DNA of 64,000 bases, from positions 1 to 64,000 of the forward strand of contig NZ_JBBIAB010000023.1 of assembly GCF_039634785.1 (NCBI RefSeq), given 5' to 3'. The first letter of the stretch is position 1; every line of letters starts with the position of its first letter. The position numbers and the translations under genes were made by a program. Shown in pieces: positions 1-9,245 of this stretch. This DNA comes from Tistrella mobilis (lineage in GTDB: Bacteria > Pseudomonadota > Alphaproteobacteria > Tistrellales > Tistrellaceae). The notes under the pieces are model-generated. The model was not told the origin of the DNA, did no database searches, and saw only the letters and a program-made list of their open reading frames with translations.

Positions 1-924
1 TCAGCGGCCAGCCTGGGCGGCGTGGGGCTGCAGATCATTCGAGACTGGGTTCTGCGTTTCAACGCCCACGGGCCAGACGGACTGATCGATCGCAAGGCGC
101 CTGGTGCGGTACCGAAGCTGAATGCTGCCCAGCGTCAGGCTCTGGCGGAAAAAGTGGTGTGCGGGCCAACCCCGGCGGTTGACGGTGTGGTGCGTTGGCG
201 GCTCAAGGATCTGGCGCATTGGATCTTCGAGGAATTCGGCATCTCGATCGACGAGACGACGGTGGGACGAGAGCTGAAGGCGATGGGGTTCCGCAAGCTG
301 TCGGCCCGGCCCCGTCACCATGCCCAGGATGTCAAAGCACTTGAAGACTTTAAAAAAAATTCCAGACCAGACTGGCAGAAATCGACGCCGCCTTACCGCC
401 GGGAACCGGGATAGAGCTGTGGTGGCAGGATGAAGCCCGATCGGCCAAAAGAACAAGATCACGCGACGCTGGGCCAGGCGAGGAACACGTCCTGTAGCAC
501 CCCAGGATCAACGCACCAACTCCGCCTACATCTTTGGGGCCGTGTGCCCTGAACGCGGTGTCGGCGCCGCCCTGGTCCTGCGCCGCTGCGACACCCGCGG
601 CATGCAATGGCATCTCGATGAGATCGCCACCGAGGTCGCACCCGGAGCGCACGCCGTGCTCATGATGGATCGGGCCGGATGGCATATGACCGATAAGCTG
701 ATCGTACCGGCGAACATCACCATCGTCGCCCTGCCGCCCAGATCCCTGGAACTCAATCCGCTCGAGAATGTCTGGCAGTTTATGGTGACAACTGGCTGTC
801 CAACCGCATCTTCGAATCCTACGACCAGATCAGCGCCGTGTGCTGCCATGCCTGGAACAAGCTCATCAGCCAGCCATGGAAGATCATGTCCATCGGGTTG
901 AGGCGCTGGGCTCATGGGTTCTGA
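1..924 (+). pseudogene. IS630-family transposase, 5'-truncated by the window and frameshifted
   Basis: The frame is open from base 1 and reads a helix-turn-helix region (DWVLRFNAHGPDGLIDRKAP, then RWRLKDLAHW and ETTVGRELKAMGFRKLSARP). The DDE domain follows in other frames: IELWWQDEAR near 411-440, the aspartate-bearing MMDRAGWH near 662, and LPPRSLELNPLENVWQF near 733. Rejoining the protein needs three shifts: a -1 shift at the run of eight A at 352-359, a lost base near 438-442, and another lost base near 783-787. The final frame ends SIGLRRWAHGF with TGA at 922-924. The first shift could be programmed slippage, as in some IS630 relatives. The other two have no slippery site and make the gene dead as written. 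Confidence 0.85.
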
Positions 925-942
925 TTATTGCAGATTGGTATA
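1..942 (+). mobile_element. IS630-family insertion sequence remnant (right part)
   Basis: The left end lies outside the window. The interior is a frameshifted IS630-type transposase. The right end is not proven. I place it near the TA at 939-942, because IS630 elements duplicate a TA target and the transposase stop lies about 18 bases before it. The unrelated reading frame of the adjacent histidine kinase runs into the element here, which supports a junction near this point. The placement is inference from family habit and not from a matched terminal repeat. Confidence 0.7.
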
Positions 943-2921
943 AGGTCCTTTGGAGATGGCGTTGTCAGGACGCAGTCAGTGGGGAGGGTGACCACAACCG
1001 AGGTTCCAGACTTCAGAGCGCTATGGATCTCAAGCCTGCCGCGATGAAGTTTTACGAACGATGCGACGATGGACAGACCCAGTCCCGCTCCCTCTTGCCG
1101 ACGGACCAGTGGGTCGATATCGAGCCGCTTGAACGGCTCCAGGGCCCGGGGAATTTCAGCTGGATCCATGCCACGGCCGTTATCCGTGACGGTGAAGGTC
1201 AGCGACCGGTCGGGCATCAGCCGCACCACCAGAGAGATGCGGCCGCCATCGGGCGTGAACTTGACCGCATTGCCCAGCAGGTTGATCAGTACCTGACGCA
1301 TCTTGCGGCTGTCGCACGAGACCGCGACCGGCCGGGAGGGCGTCATCAGGTGAAGCACGTGGCCAGCCTTGCGGGCCCGGGCCGAGACGATCGCGATCGC
1401 CGGGCGGACGATGTCGTCCACCGACACGGTCTCTTCGTCGAGCGTTGCTTCGCCGGCCTCGATCCGGGCCAGATCCAGCAGATCGTTGATCAGCTCCAGC
1501 AGGTGACTGCCGGCACCTGCGATATCGCCCGCATATTCCATCTGCTTTGGCCCGAGCGGGCCGAACACTTCGGCCTTCAGCGTCTCGGCCATGCCGATGA
1601 CCGCGTTCAGCGGCGTGCGCAGCTCGTGGCTCATATGCGCCAGAAAGGCGGTTTTGGCGAGGTTGGCGGCCTCGGCCTCGTCGCGTGCCGCGGCCAGATC
1701 CTGCCGTGCCCGGTCCAGTTCTTCGACGCGAAGCGCCAGCGCCGTGCGGTGGCGGCTCAACCGGCGGAGCATCCGGCGATGCGATTCGAAAGCGCCCAGG
1801 ATCATCATCAGCAGCAGGGCGGCGAGGGCTTCGGGCCACATGGCCGTCAGCACGGTGGTCTTCAGCCCCGACATCGCGTCGATATGGATCAGCGACCAGG
1901 GCGTGCCGGCGATGCGGGTGTGGAAAAGCGCCGCCGCGCCCGCCGGCTTCAGAACGCCGCGGGCCTGTGCGTCCATCCGTGCCGCAAGGGCGCCGGTCCC
2001 GCCGGCCGCCTGCCAGATCCGGTCGGGCATCCCGGTGTCGTCCACGGCCGGCAGTTCGCCGTCGCCGGCCGACAGGGCGATCACATGGCCGGCCTCGTCG
2101 ATCAGCATCTGGGTGCCGTCGGGCAGGTCCATCTCGTCCAGCATCCGGGCGAGCGCCTGTTCGGTCAGGTCGATGCCGATGACGCCGCGAAACCCGGCCG
2201 GCAGTGTCGCGTCGGCGGCGATCACCGGCCGCACGATCGACACGATCCGCCCCTTGCCCGCCAGGTCTTCATAAGGCGCGGTCCAGAAGGTCCGGCCGGT
2301 CGGGTTGGTGTCGGGCCGCGCGCGCACCATCAGCTCGGCCGTCATCAGCGCGTCGCTGTAACGGGCAGCCTCTCCGGCGCCGAAGGGATAGAGCAGCAGA
2401 AACCGCCGCGCCGACATGTAGTAGATCCAGGCGCTTTCCGGCAGCTGGCGCAGGGCGCCGAGCACGAAAGGCTCGATCGTCGCCACCGCCGACATTTCGT
2501 CGAGCAGGGCGGGCATGGTCGACGGATCGTCGGGCAGGCGGCCGGTCAGGCGCCCGGTCATGCCGGGGCCGGGCGGCACCTCGAAACGGTCGTTCTCGCG
2601 CAGGAAGGGCAGGCGGAGCACCGGCGGGCGGTCCATGGCCTGCGCCGCCGCCGTGCCCAGGGCATCGATTTCGGCCGCCGCTATCCGGGCCGTGGTCGTG
2701 ATCACGTCGCCACCGGTTCGCAGACGGGTCTGGCGCAGGTCGATCTGATGGTTCAGCCGGTCCTGATACTGCACCATCAGCCCGGTTCCGGCGGCGCCCA
2801 GAACCAGGGCATAGGCGGTCAGCGCCACCCAGCCGGCCATCGGCCGTCGCAGCCGCCGGATCGGGGGGACTGCCGGCCGTGCGGCCGGCGGGTCGATGTC
2901 GCTGGACGTCTCGCTCGCCAT
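912..2921 (-). CDS. Membrane sensor histidine kinase with periplasmic Cache-like domain
   Basis: Two-component sensor kinase of 669 residues. A transmembrane helix at about 28-50 and a second at about 357-378 bracket a roughly 300-residue periplasmic region. Its segment around FWTAPYEDLAGKG and GVIGIDLT resembles dCache sensor domains. A coiled stretch leads to the HisKA H-box (SHELRTP, His432), then the HATPase N-box (INLLGNAVKF, about 546-555), G1 (DNGRG, 580-584) and G2 (GAGLGLS, 611-617). There is no HAMP, receiver or partner response regulator in view. The ligand cannot be read from sequence. The ATPase fold is complete by about residue 647. The last nine or so residues (from about IPICNNQNP) are read from the IS630 right end, so the natural tail was replaced by the insertion. 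Kinase activity may well survive. Confidence 0.88.
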   Translation of the reverse strand: MASETSSDIDPPAARPAVPPIRRLRRPMAGWVALTAYALVLGAAGTGLMVQYQDRLNHQIDLRQTRLRTGGDVITTTARIAAAEIDALGTAAAQAMDRPPVLRLPFLRENDRFEVPPGPGMTGRLTGRLPDDPSTMPALLDEMSAVATIEPFVLGALRQLPESAWIYYMSARRFLLLYPFGAGEAARYSDALMTAELMVRARPDTNPTGRTFWTAPYEDLAGKGRIVSIVRPVIAADATLPAGFRGVIGIDLTEQALARMLDEMDLPDGTQMLIDEAGHVIALSAGDGELPAVDDTGMPDRIWQAAGGTGALAARMDAQARGVLKPAGAAALFHTRIAGTPWSLIHIDAMSGLKTTVLTAMWPEALAALLLMMILGAFESHRRMLRRLSRHRTALALRVEELDRARQDLAAARDEAEAANLAKTAFLAHMSHELRTPLNAVIGMAETLKAEVFGPLGPKQMEYAGDIAGAGSHLLELINDLLDLARIEAGEATLDEETVSVDDIVRPAIAIVSARARKAGHVLHLMTPSRPVAVSCDSRKMRQVLINLLGNAVKFTPDGGRISLVVRLMPDRSLTFTVTDNGRGMDPAEIPRALEPFKRLDIDPLVRRQEGAGLGLSIVASFVKLHRGRLEIHSALKSGTSVVVTLPTDCVLTTPSPKDLIPICNNQNP

Positions 2922-3040
2922 GCCGAGACGCTACACGACACCCGGGATCCCGTCATCGGAAATGGCGGAGAACAGCCGGTGTCCGCAGCCTTTGCGCCAC
3001 TTCGCGCACCGGGTGTCGCAATGCTGCCGCAGTCGCGGGC

Positions 3041-3649
3041 TCAACTGTCGCCGGCGTCCTCGTCCTCCTCGCGCGCCCAGATCGGCGGCGGGCGGTTCAT
3101 GGCGTCGAGCGCACCGTCCAGGATGTAGCCGGCGGCGGCCTTGTCGACCAGCTCCGCCCGGCGTTTGCGCGACATGTCGGCGTCGATCATGTAGCGCTGC
3201 ACTGCGGCGGTCGACCAGCGCTCGTCCCAGAACATCATCGGCAGGTCGATGCCGTCGGCGGTCAGGAACTGGGCCAGATTCTCGCGGAACTGGCGGATCG
3301 ACTGGCAGCGCGGGCCTTCGGTGCCGTCCATATTGACCGGCAGGCCCAGCACCACCGCCACCACGCCGCGTTCGCGCACGATCGCGGCCATGCGGGCGGC
3401 ATCGACGCGGAACTTGGTGCGGCGGATCAGCTCGATCGGCGTCGCCACCCGGCGCAGCTCGTCCGAGACCGCGATGCCGACCGTCTTGGTGCCGACGTCC
3501 AGCCCCATGATCCGCCCCTTGGCGGGCAGCATCCGCGCCAGCTGCCAGGGGGTGAGGTCGGGCTTGGGGGCGGGCTTGGACGGCGCCTCGGGTCCGGCCT
3601 CCGAATCTGCCTCGGAATCGGCCTCTGAGGCGGGGTTGCGGTTCGTCAT
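3041..3649 (-). CDS. ruvX: Putative pre-16S rRNA nuclease / Holliday-junction resolvase-like YqgF (RuvX)
   Basis: RNase H-fold YqgF/RuvX protein, thought to mature the 16S rRNA 5' end and once proposed as a Holliday-junction resolvase. The signature [15 protein letters not shown] near residue 49, the [14 protein letters not shown] segment and the FWDERWST box are those of the family, and the three acidic positions are retained. The ATG at 3649 is preferred over an in-frame ATG 57 bases earlier because the extra residues have no family counterpart. Even so, residues 1-45 are an atypical acidic, proline-rich extension with a repeated SEAD unit (12-base DNA repeats). The core is of normal length. 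It diverges from gatCAB, an arrangement seen in other alphaproteobacteria. Confidence 0.9.
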   Translation of the reverse strand: MTNRNPASEADSEADSEAGPEAPSKPAPKPDLTPWQLARMLPAKGRIMGLDVGTKTVGIAVSDELRRVATPIELIRRTKFRVDAARMAAIVRERGVVAVVLGLPVNMDGTEGPRCQSIRQFRENLAQFLTADGIDLPMMFWDERWSTAAVQRYMIDADMSRKRRAELVDKAAAGYILDGALDAMNRPPPIWAREEDEDAGDS

Positions 3650-3865
3650 GGCGGGTGTTACCTTGCGGCCTCGCTGCCGCTGAACGGGTGTGTCGAGAGC
3701 CGCCATCTGGCCGCTTTTCCGCCAGGAATGTCAAGCACGGGGACCTGTGCCTTGCGCGAAGGTGCACGGGGTGCCCGTCGACCGGCCCGGGAAGCGGCCG
3801 TCGTCAGATTGACTGCCGGTTCTCGCGAAACCGGCCGCCGGAACCATTGGAGTGGGGCAGCGACG

Positions 3866-4153
3866 ATGACGCTCGATCGAGCCGCCGTCAGGAAGATCGC
3901 CACCCTCGCCCGTCTGGATGTGCCCGAAGACGAACTCGACGGCTATGCCCGCGAGCTGGGCGGCATCCTCGACTGGGTGGAGCAGCTGCGCGAAGTCGAC
4001 ACGCAAGGGGTGGCGCCGATGACCGGTGCCGCCGACAAGGGGCTGCCGCAGCGCCCCGACGTCGTGACCGACGGCAATTGCCGCGACAAGGTGATGGCCA
4101 ACAATCCGGCCGGCGACCCCGTCTTCTTCGTCGTCCCCAAGGTCGTGGAGTGA
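3866..4153 (+). CDS. gatC: Asp-tRNA(Asn)/Glu-tRNA(Gln) amidotransferase subunit C
   Basis: Small subunit (95 residues) of the GatCAB complex, which amidates misacylated Glu-tRNA(Gln) and Asp-tRNA(Asn) in the cytoplasm. It wraps around and stabilises GatA. The start [19 protein letters not shown] matches the GatC N-terminus. An upstream extension of the open frame (to 3728) is arginine-rich and not family-like. The tail [20 protein letters not shown] is the conserved C-terminal strand region. The gene is followed after five bases by gatA, so the three subunits form one transcription unit. Confidence 0.95.
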   Translation: MTLDRAAVRKIATLARLDVPEDELDGYARELGGILDWVEQLREVDTQGVAPMTGAADKGLPQRPDVVTDGNCRDKVMANNPAGDPVFFVVPKVVE

Positions 4154-4158
4154 TCGAC

Positions 4159-5648
<1,490 letters not shown>

Positions 5649-5652
<4 letters not shown>

Positions 5653-7100
5653 GCCTGATCCGCGGCAACACGGGTGACTGGGAGATCGTGATCGGTCTCG
5701 AGGTCCATGCCCAGGTGTCGAGCAACGCCAAGCTGTTCTCGGGCGCTGCCACCGCCTATGGTGCCGAGCCCAATACCCAGGTCTCGCTGATCGATGCGGC
5801 CATGCCGGGCATGCTGCCGGTGATCAACGAATGGTGCGTGGCCCAGGCCGTGCGCACCGGCATCGCGCTGAATGCGCAGATCAACCGGCACTCGGTCTTC
5901 GACCGGAAGAACTATTTCTATCCGGACCTGCCGCAGGGCTATCAGATCTCGCAGTTCAAGCAGCCGATCGTCGGCGAGGGCCAGATGGTCATCGATCTCG
6001 ACGACGGCGAGACCATGACCGTCGGCATCGAACGCCTGCATCTGGAACAGGATGCCGGCAAGTCGATGCACGACCAGCGCCCCGGCGAGACCCTGATCGA
6101 CCTGAACCGGTCTGGTGTGGCGCTGATGGAGATCGTGTCGAAGCCCGACATGCGCTCGCCCGAGCAGGCCGGCGCCTATATGCGCAAGCTGCGCACGATC
6201 CTGCGCTATATCGGCTCCTGCGACGGCAACATGGAAGAGGGGTCGCTGCGCTGCGACGCCAATGTCTCCGTGCGCCGTCCGGGCGGGCCGCTCGGCACGC
6301 GCTGCGAGATCAAGAACCTGAACTCGATCCGCCACATCATGCGGGCGATCGAGTTCGAGGCGCATCGCCAGATCGGCATCATCGAGGATGGCGGCTCCAT
6401 CTCGCAGGAGACCCGGCTCTACGACGTCAATAAGGGCGAGACCCGGACCATGCGCTCCAAGGAAGAGGCGCATGACTACCGCTACTTCCCGGATCCGGAT
6501 CTGCTGCCGCTGAAATTCGACGAGGCCTTCGTCGAGACCCAGCGCGCGGCGCTCCCCGAACTGCCCGATGCCAAGAAGGCCCGCTTCCAGGATCAGTACG
6601 GGCTGTCGGCCTATGATGCCGGCGTGCTGGTGGGCGAGCAGATCTCGGCCGATTTCTTCGAGACCGCGGCGAAGGGGCGTGACGCCAAGCTGGTCGCCAA
6701 CTGGATGAGCACCGAGCTGTTCGGCGCGCTCAACCGGCTGTCGAAGGGCATCGAAGACAGCCCGGTTTCGGCCGAGGCGCTGGGCGGTCTGGTCGATCTG
6801 ATCCAGGACGGCACCATTTCGGGCCGCATCGCGAAGGAAGTCTTCGCCGAGATGCTCGAGACGGGCGAGACCGCCGGTCAGGTGGTCGAGCGCAAGGGGC
6901 TGAAGCAGGTCTCGGACGAGGGCGCGATCGCCGCCGCCATCGATCAGGTCATCGCCGCCAACCCGGACAAGCTGGCCGAGTACAGGGGCGGCAAGACCAA
7001 GCTGGCCGGCTTCTTCGTCGGCCAGGTGATGAAGGCGACTGGCGGCAAGGCGAACCCGCAGGTGGTCAACAAGCTGCTGAACGACAAGCTGAACGCCTGA
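5649..7100 (+). CDS. gatB: Asp-tRNA(Asn)/Glu-tRNA(Gln) amidotransferase subunit B
   Basis: Kinase and amidotransferase subunit (483 residues) that activates the tRNA-bound Glu or Asp with ATP and transfers ammonia delivered by GatA. The conserved start [10 protein letters not shown], the zinc/cradle region, the [20 protein letters not shown] block and [10 protein letters not shown] are all present. They are followed by the helical domain and a C-terminal YqeY-like tail ending in [13 protein letters not shown]. The gene is intact and typical in length. It is the last gene of the gatCAB unit and is followed by a strong hairpin terminator. Confidence 0.97.
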
Positions 7101-7134
7101 GCCAGGACCGTTCGGCACGCCGGCGCATGATCAG

Positions 7135-7168
7135 GGCCCGGTCTCCCCAGGGAGGCCGGGCCTTTCTT
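7135..7168 (+). terminator. Rho-independent terminator after gatB
   Basis: A stem of GGCCCGG then CTCC pairs with GGAG then CCGGGCC around a CCAG loop, with one unpaired base on each side, and is followed by TTTCTTCT. It lies 34 bases after the gatB stop. Confidence 0.85.
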
Positions 7169-7271
7169 CTGCGCGACCGATGCGCGCGGGCCGACGCTGC
7201 CGCTTGCCAACGCCGGCGTGACGGGCGATGGTCCTGATCCTGGCCATCCCAACCGCAGGGCACCGCCCCCG

Positions 7272-7667
7272 ATGCTCCGCCACTCGCCCCGTACAGCCCC
7301 CCGTCAATCGCGCCGCAGAGCGGCGGCGGTGACGGTGCTGCTTTGTGCGGCGCTGGCCCAGGTGCTGGGGCTGATCGTGCATCTGCCCATGGCGATCGCG
7401 ATGGAGCTGGCGCCGGGGCAGGTGCTGGAGATCTGCTCGCCCACCGCCCCGGACACCCGGCCGGATGATCGCGGGCCCCTGCCGGGCATGGTCTGTCACG
7501 ATTGCCTGGCGGCGCAGATGGCGATGCCGCCGGCCGATGCCCCACCGGTGCCGCTGCGCATCGGCAGCTTCATCCTGCCCTCCATGCTGCCGCCGGCAGG
7601 TCTGCCCGCCGTGACGGCCGCCGTCTCGCCGGTGCCGGCCCGCGCACCGCCCCTGTCCGAAAGCTGA
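7272..7667 (+). CDS. DUF2946-like small exported protein next to a copper chaperone
   Basis: A 131-residue protein with a basic N-terminus (TAPRQSRRR), one hydrophobic segment (AAAVTVLLCAALAQVLGLIV) that could be a signal or anchor, and a region with ICSPTAP followed by MVCHDCLAAQM. The CxxC pair and its place directly before a PCuAC gene resemble DUF2946 proteins found beside copper-handling genes. The family call rests on this pattern and not on a strong motif. The ATG at 7272 was chosen because the earlier in-frame start at 7218 adds only a proline-rich leader with no signal. Metal binding by CHDC is inference. Confidence 0.6.
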   Translation: MLRHSPRTAPRQSRRRAAAVTVLLCAALAQVLGLIVHLPMAIAMELAPGQVLEICSPTAPDTRPDDRGPLPGMVCHDCLAAQMAMPPADAPPVPLRIGSFILPSMLPPAGLPAVTAAVSPVPARAPPLSES

Positions 7668-7720
7668 TCCCGACAGGCTTCCCCACAGGAATCTATGCTT
7701 TCGAACAAGGACCAATCTCC

Positions 7721-8230
7721 ATGTCGATCATCTCTCGCACGCTCCGCACCGGCCTTGCCGCCGCAGCCCTGATCATTGCCGCCGGCACCGCCTCCGCCCA
7801 CGAATACAAGCTGGGCGAGCTGCATATCGGCCATCCCTGGGCCCGTGCCTCGGTCAATGTCGGCGGCACTGCCGGCGCCTTCCTGACCGTCGAAAACCAT
7901 GGCAGCGCCCCCGACCGCCTGGTCGCGGTCTCGACCCCCGTCGCCGAGGTGGCCGAGATCCACGAGAGCTTCGAGGACAAGGGCGTGATGCGCATGCGCC
8001 GGGTCGAGGGCGTCGAGATCCCGGCCGGCGGCGAGGCCAAGCTCGCCCCGGGCGGCTATCACATCATGCTGATCAAGCTGAAGCAGGCGATCATGCCGGG
8101 CGAGAAGGTCCCCGCCACCCTGACCTTCGAAAAGGCCGGCACCATCGATGTCGAACTGGCGATCGAAAAGCCGGGCGCCGGTGCCGATATGGGCCATGAC
8201 ATGAAGAAGATGGATCATTCGGCGCATTGA
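7721..8230 (+). CDS. Periplasmic copper chaperone PCu(A)C
   Basis: A secreted copper(I) carrier of 169 residues that delivers copper to the CuA site of cytochrome c oxidase. The signal peptide ends near ASAHEYK (about residue 24-27). The family features follow: HPWARASVNVGGTAGAFLTV, then EIHESFEDKGVMRMRRVEG, with the His and Met ligands, and YHIMLIKLKQAIMPGE. The C-terminus has a Met/His-rich tail (DMGHDMKKMDHSAH) that could add copper sites. The DUF2946-like gene 53 bases upstream is probably co-transcribed with it. Confidence 0.9.
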   Translation: MSIISRTLRTGLAAAALIIAAGTASAHEYKLGELHIGHPWARASVNVGGTAGAFLTVENHGSAPDRLVAVSTPVAEVAEIHESFEDKGVMRMRRVEGVEIPAGGEAKLAPGGYHIMLIKLKQAIMPGEKVPATLTFEKAGTIDVELAIEKPGAGADMGHDMKKMDHSAH

Positions 8231-8257
8231 TCCGATCGCGACGGCACGGAGGAGATC

Positions 8258-8719
8258 ATGACTGCTGATGCGCCGACGATCCGGCAGGCCGGTACCGGCG
8301 ATGCCGAGGCGATATCCGCGGTCATCCTCCGCGCCCTGCGGGAAACCAACGCGGCTGACTATACGCCCGAGATCATCTCTGCCGTGGCGGCCGGGTTTTC
8401 GCCGGAGGCGATCACCCGGCACATGGCCGGGCGGCGGGTTCTGGTTGCCGTGTATGCGGACGACGTCGTCGGCACGGCCAGCCTTGATGGCGCTGTGGTG
8501 CGCAGCGTCTTCGTATCGCCCGATTTTCAACGGCGCGGCATCGGGGTGGCCCTGATGACCGCCATCGAGGCGCTTGCGCGTGCGATGGCATCTCCCCGAT
8601 TGCTCGTGCCCTCGTCGGTCACGGCGGAAGGCTTCTACGCCAGGCTGGGCTTCGTGGCCTTGCGCGACGAATGGCATGGCGCGGAACGCACGATCGTCAT
8701 GGAGAAACCACTGGCCTGA
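8258..8719 (+). CDS. GNAT-family N-acetyltransferase
   Basis: A 153-residue acyltransferase that moves acetyl from acetyl-CoA to an unknown amine. The acetyl-CoA binding motif A is clear in VRSVFVSPDFQRRGIGVALM (Q/RxxGxG/A form). It is followed by a helix, VTAEGFYARLGFVAL (motif B), and a final beta strand. The ATG is preceded by GGAGGA at a good distance. It lies 27 bases after the copper chaperone and 24 bases before a HicB-like gene, so co-transcription is possible. Nothing in the sequence indicates the substrate. Confidence 0.85.
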   Translation: MTADAPTIRQAGTGDAEAISAVILRALRETNAADYTPEIISAVAAGFSPEAITRHMAGRRVLVAVYADDVVGTASLDGAVVRSVFVSPDFQRRGIGVALMTAIEALARAMASPRLLVPSSVTAEGFYARLGFVALRDEWHGAERTIVMEKPLA

Positions 8720-8743
8720 TCACATTCCCCGGAAAGGCGTGCC

Positions 8744-9016
8744 ATGCAGTATCCGGTTCTGATCGAAAACGGTTCGGAGATCACGGCCTTCGGTGTCGTG
8801 TTTCCGGATCTGCCCGGCTGTTTTTCGGCCGGGGACACGCTGGAGGCCGCCCTTCTGGCGGCGAGAGAGGCGGCGGCAGCCTGGATCGATGCTGCGGTGG
8901 AGGCGGGTACCGCCATCCCGGCGCCCTCCGGCCCTGATGACGTTCGGAATCTGGCGGACGGCAATGTCTGGACGCTTCACCTGATCGATCTCGACCTGCC
9001 TGACGACGGTGCCTGA
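8744..9016 (+). CDS. HicB-like protein without an adjacent HicA
   Basis: A 90-residue protein with the HicB partial RNase H fold: MQYPVLIENG, then FGVVFPDLPGCFSAGDTLEA, the hallmark of HicB antitoxins. There is no HicA-type toxin in the flanking sequence and no obvious C-terminal DNA-binding domain. It may be a solo HicB-fold protein or a remnant of a module. GGAAAGG sits nine bases before the ATG. It is the last gene before the giant TcA-like gene. Confidence 0.8.
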   Translation: MQYPVLIENGSEITAFGVVFPDLPGCFSAGDTLEAALLAAREAAAAWIDAAVEAGTAIPAPSGPDDVRNLADGNVWTLHLIDLDLPDDGA

Positions 9017-9058
9017 AAAAAGGCCGGCGTTGGAGCCGACCTGCTACGCGCCCTCTGC

Positions 9059-9208
9059 TCAGACCGAGGTGATCGGCCCGTCACCCGGGTAATAATACTC
9101 GTTGATGTCGTCGTCCTCCGGCTTGGAAGGTGATTGCCGCTTCGCAGCAGTTTTGTTGAAATTTCTGTCCAAAACGACTTCAGCCGTGAAATCCTGCAAC
9201 CACTGCAT
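9059..9208 (-). CDS. Candidate 49-residue small protein (unrecognised)
   Basis: Lies opposite to the TcA-like gene in the otherwise empty 229-base gap before it. The frame starts MQWLQDFTAEVVLDRNFNKT and ends with an acidic, tyrosine-rich stretch (EDDDINEYYYPGDGPITSV). Its codons are less GC-biased than the neighbouring genes, and no clear Shine-Dalgarno site precedes the ATG. It may be a real small protein, or a chance frame in the promoter region of the toxin-like gene. Confidence 0.35.
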   Translation of the reverse strand: MQWLQDFTAEVVLDRNFNKTAAKRQSPSKPEDDDINEYYYPGDGPITSV

Positions 9209-9245
9209 TAGGCTTGATCCATCATAATCGCCTGATAGCGGATGG

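Noticed and set aside
840..3128. Long plus-strand open frame opposite the histidine kinase
   Set aside because: It is antisense to a clear kinase with HisKA and HATPase motifs. The translated product is Arg/Gln/His-rich with no domain, as expected of a GC-rich shadow.
3728..3865. N-terminal extension of gatC
   Set aside because: Arginine-rich and not related to GatC. The conserved start is MTLDRAAV at 3866.
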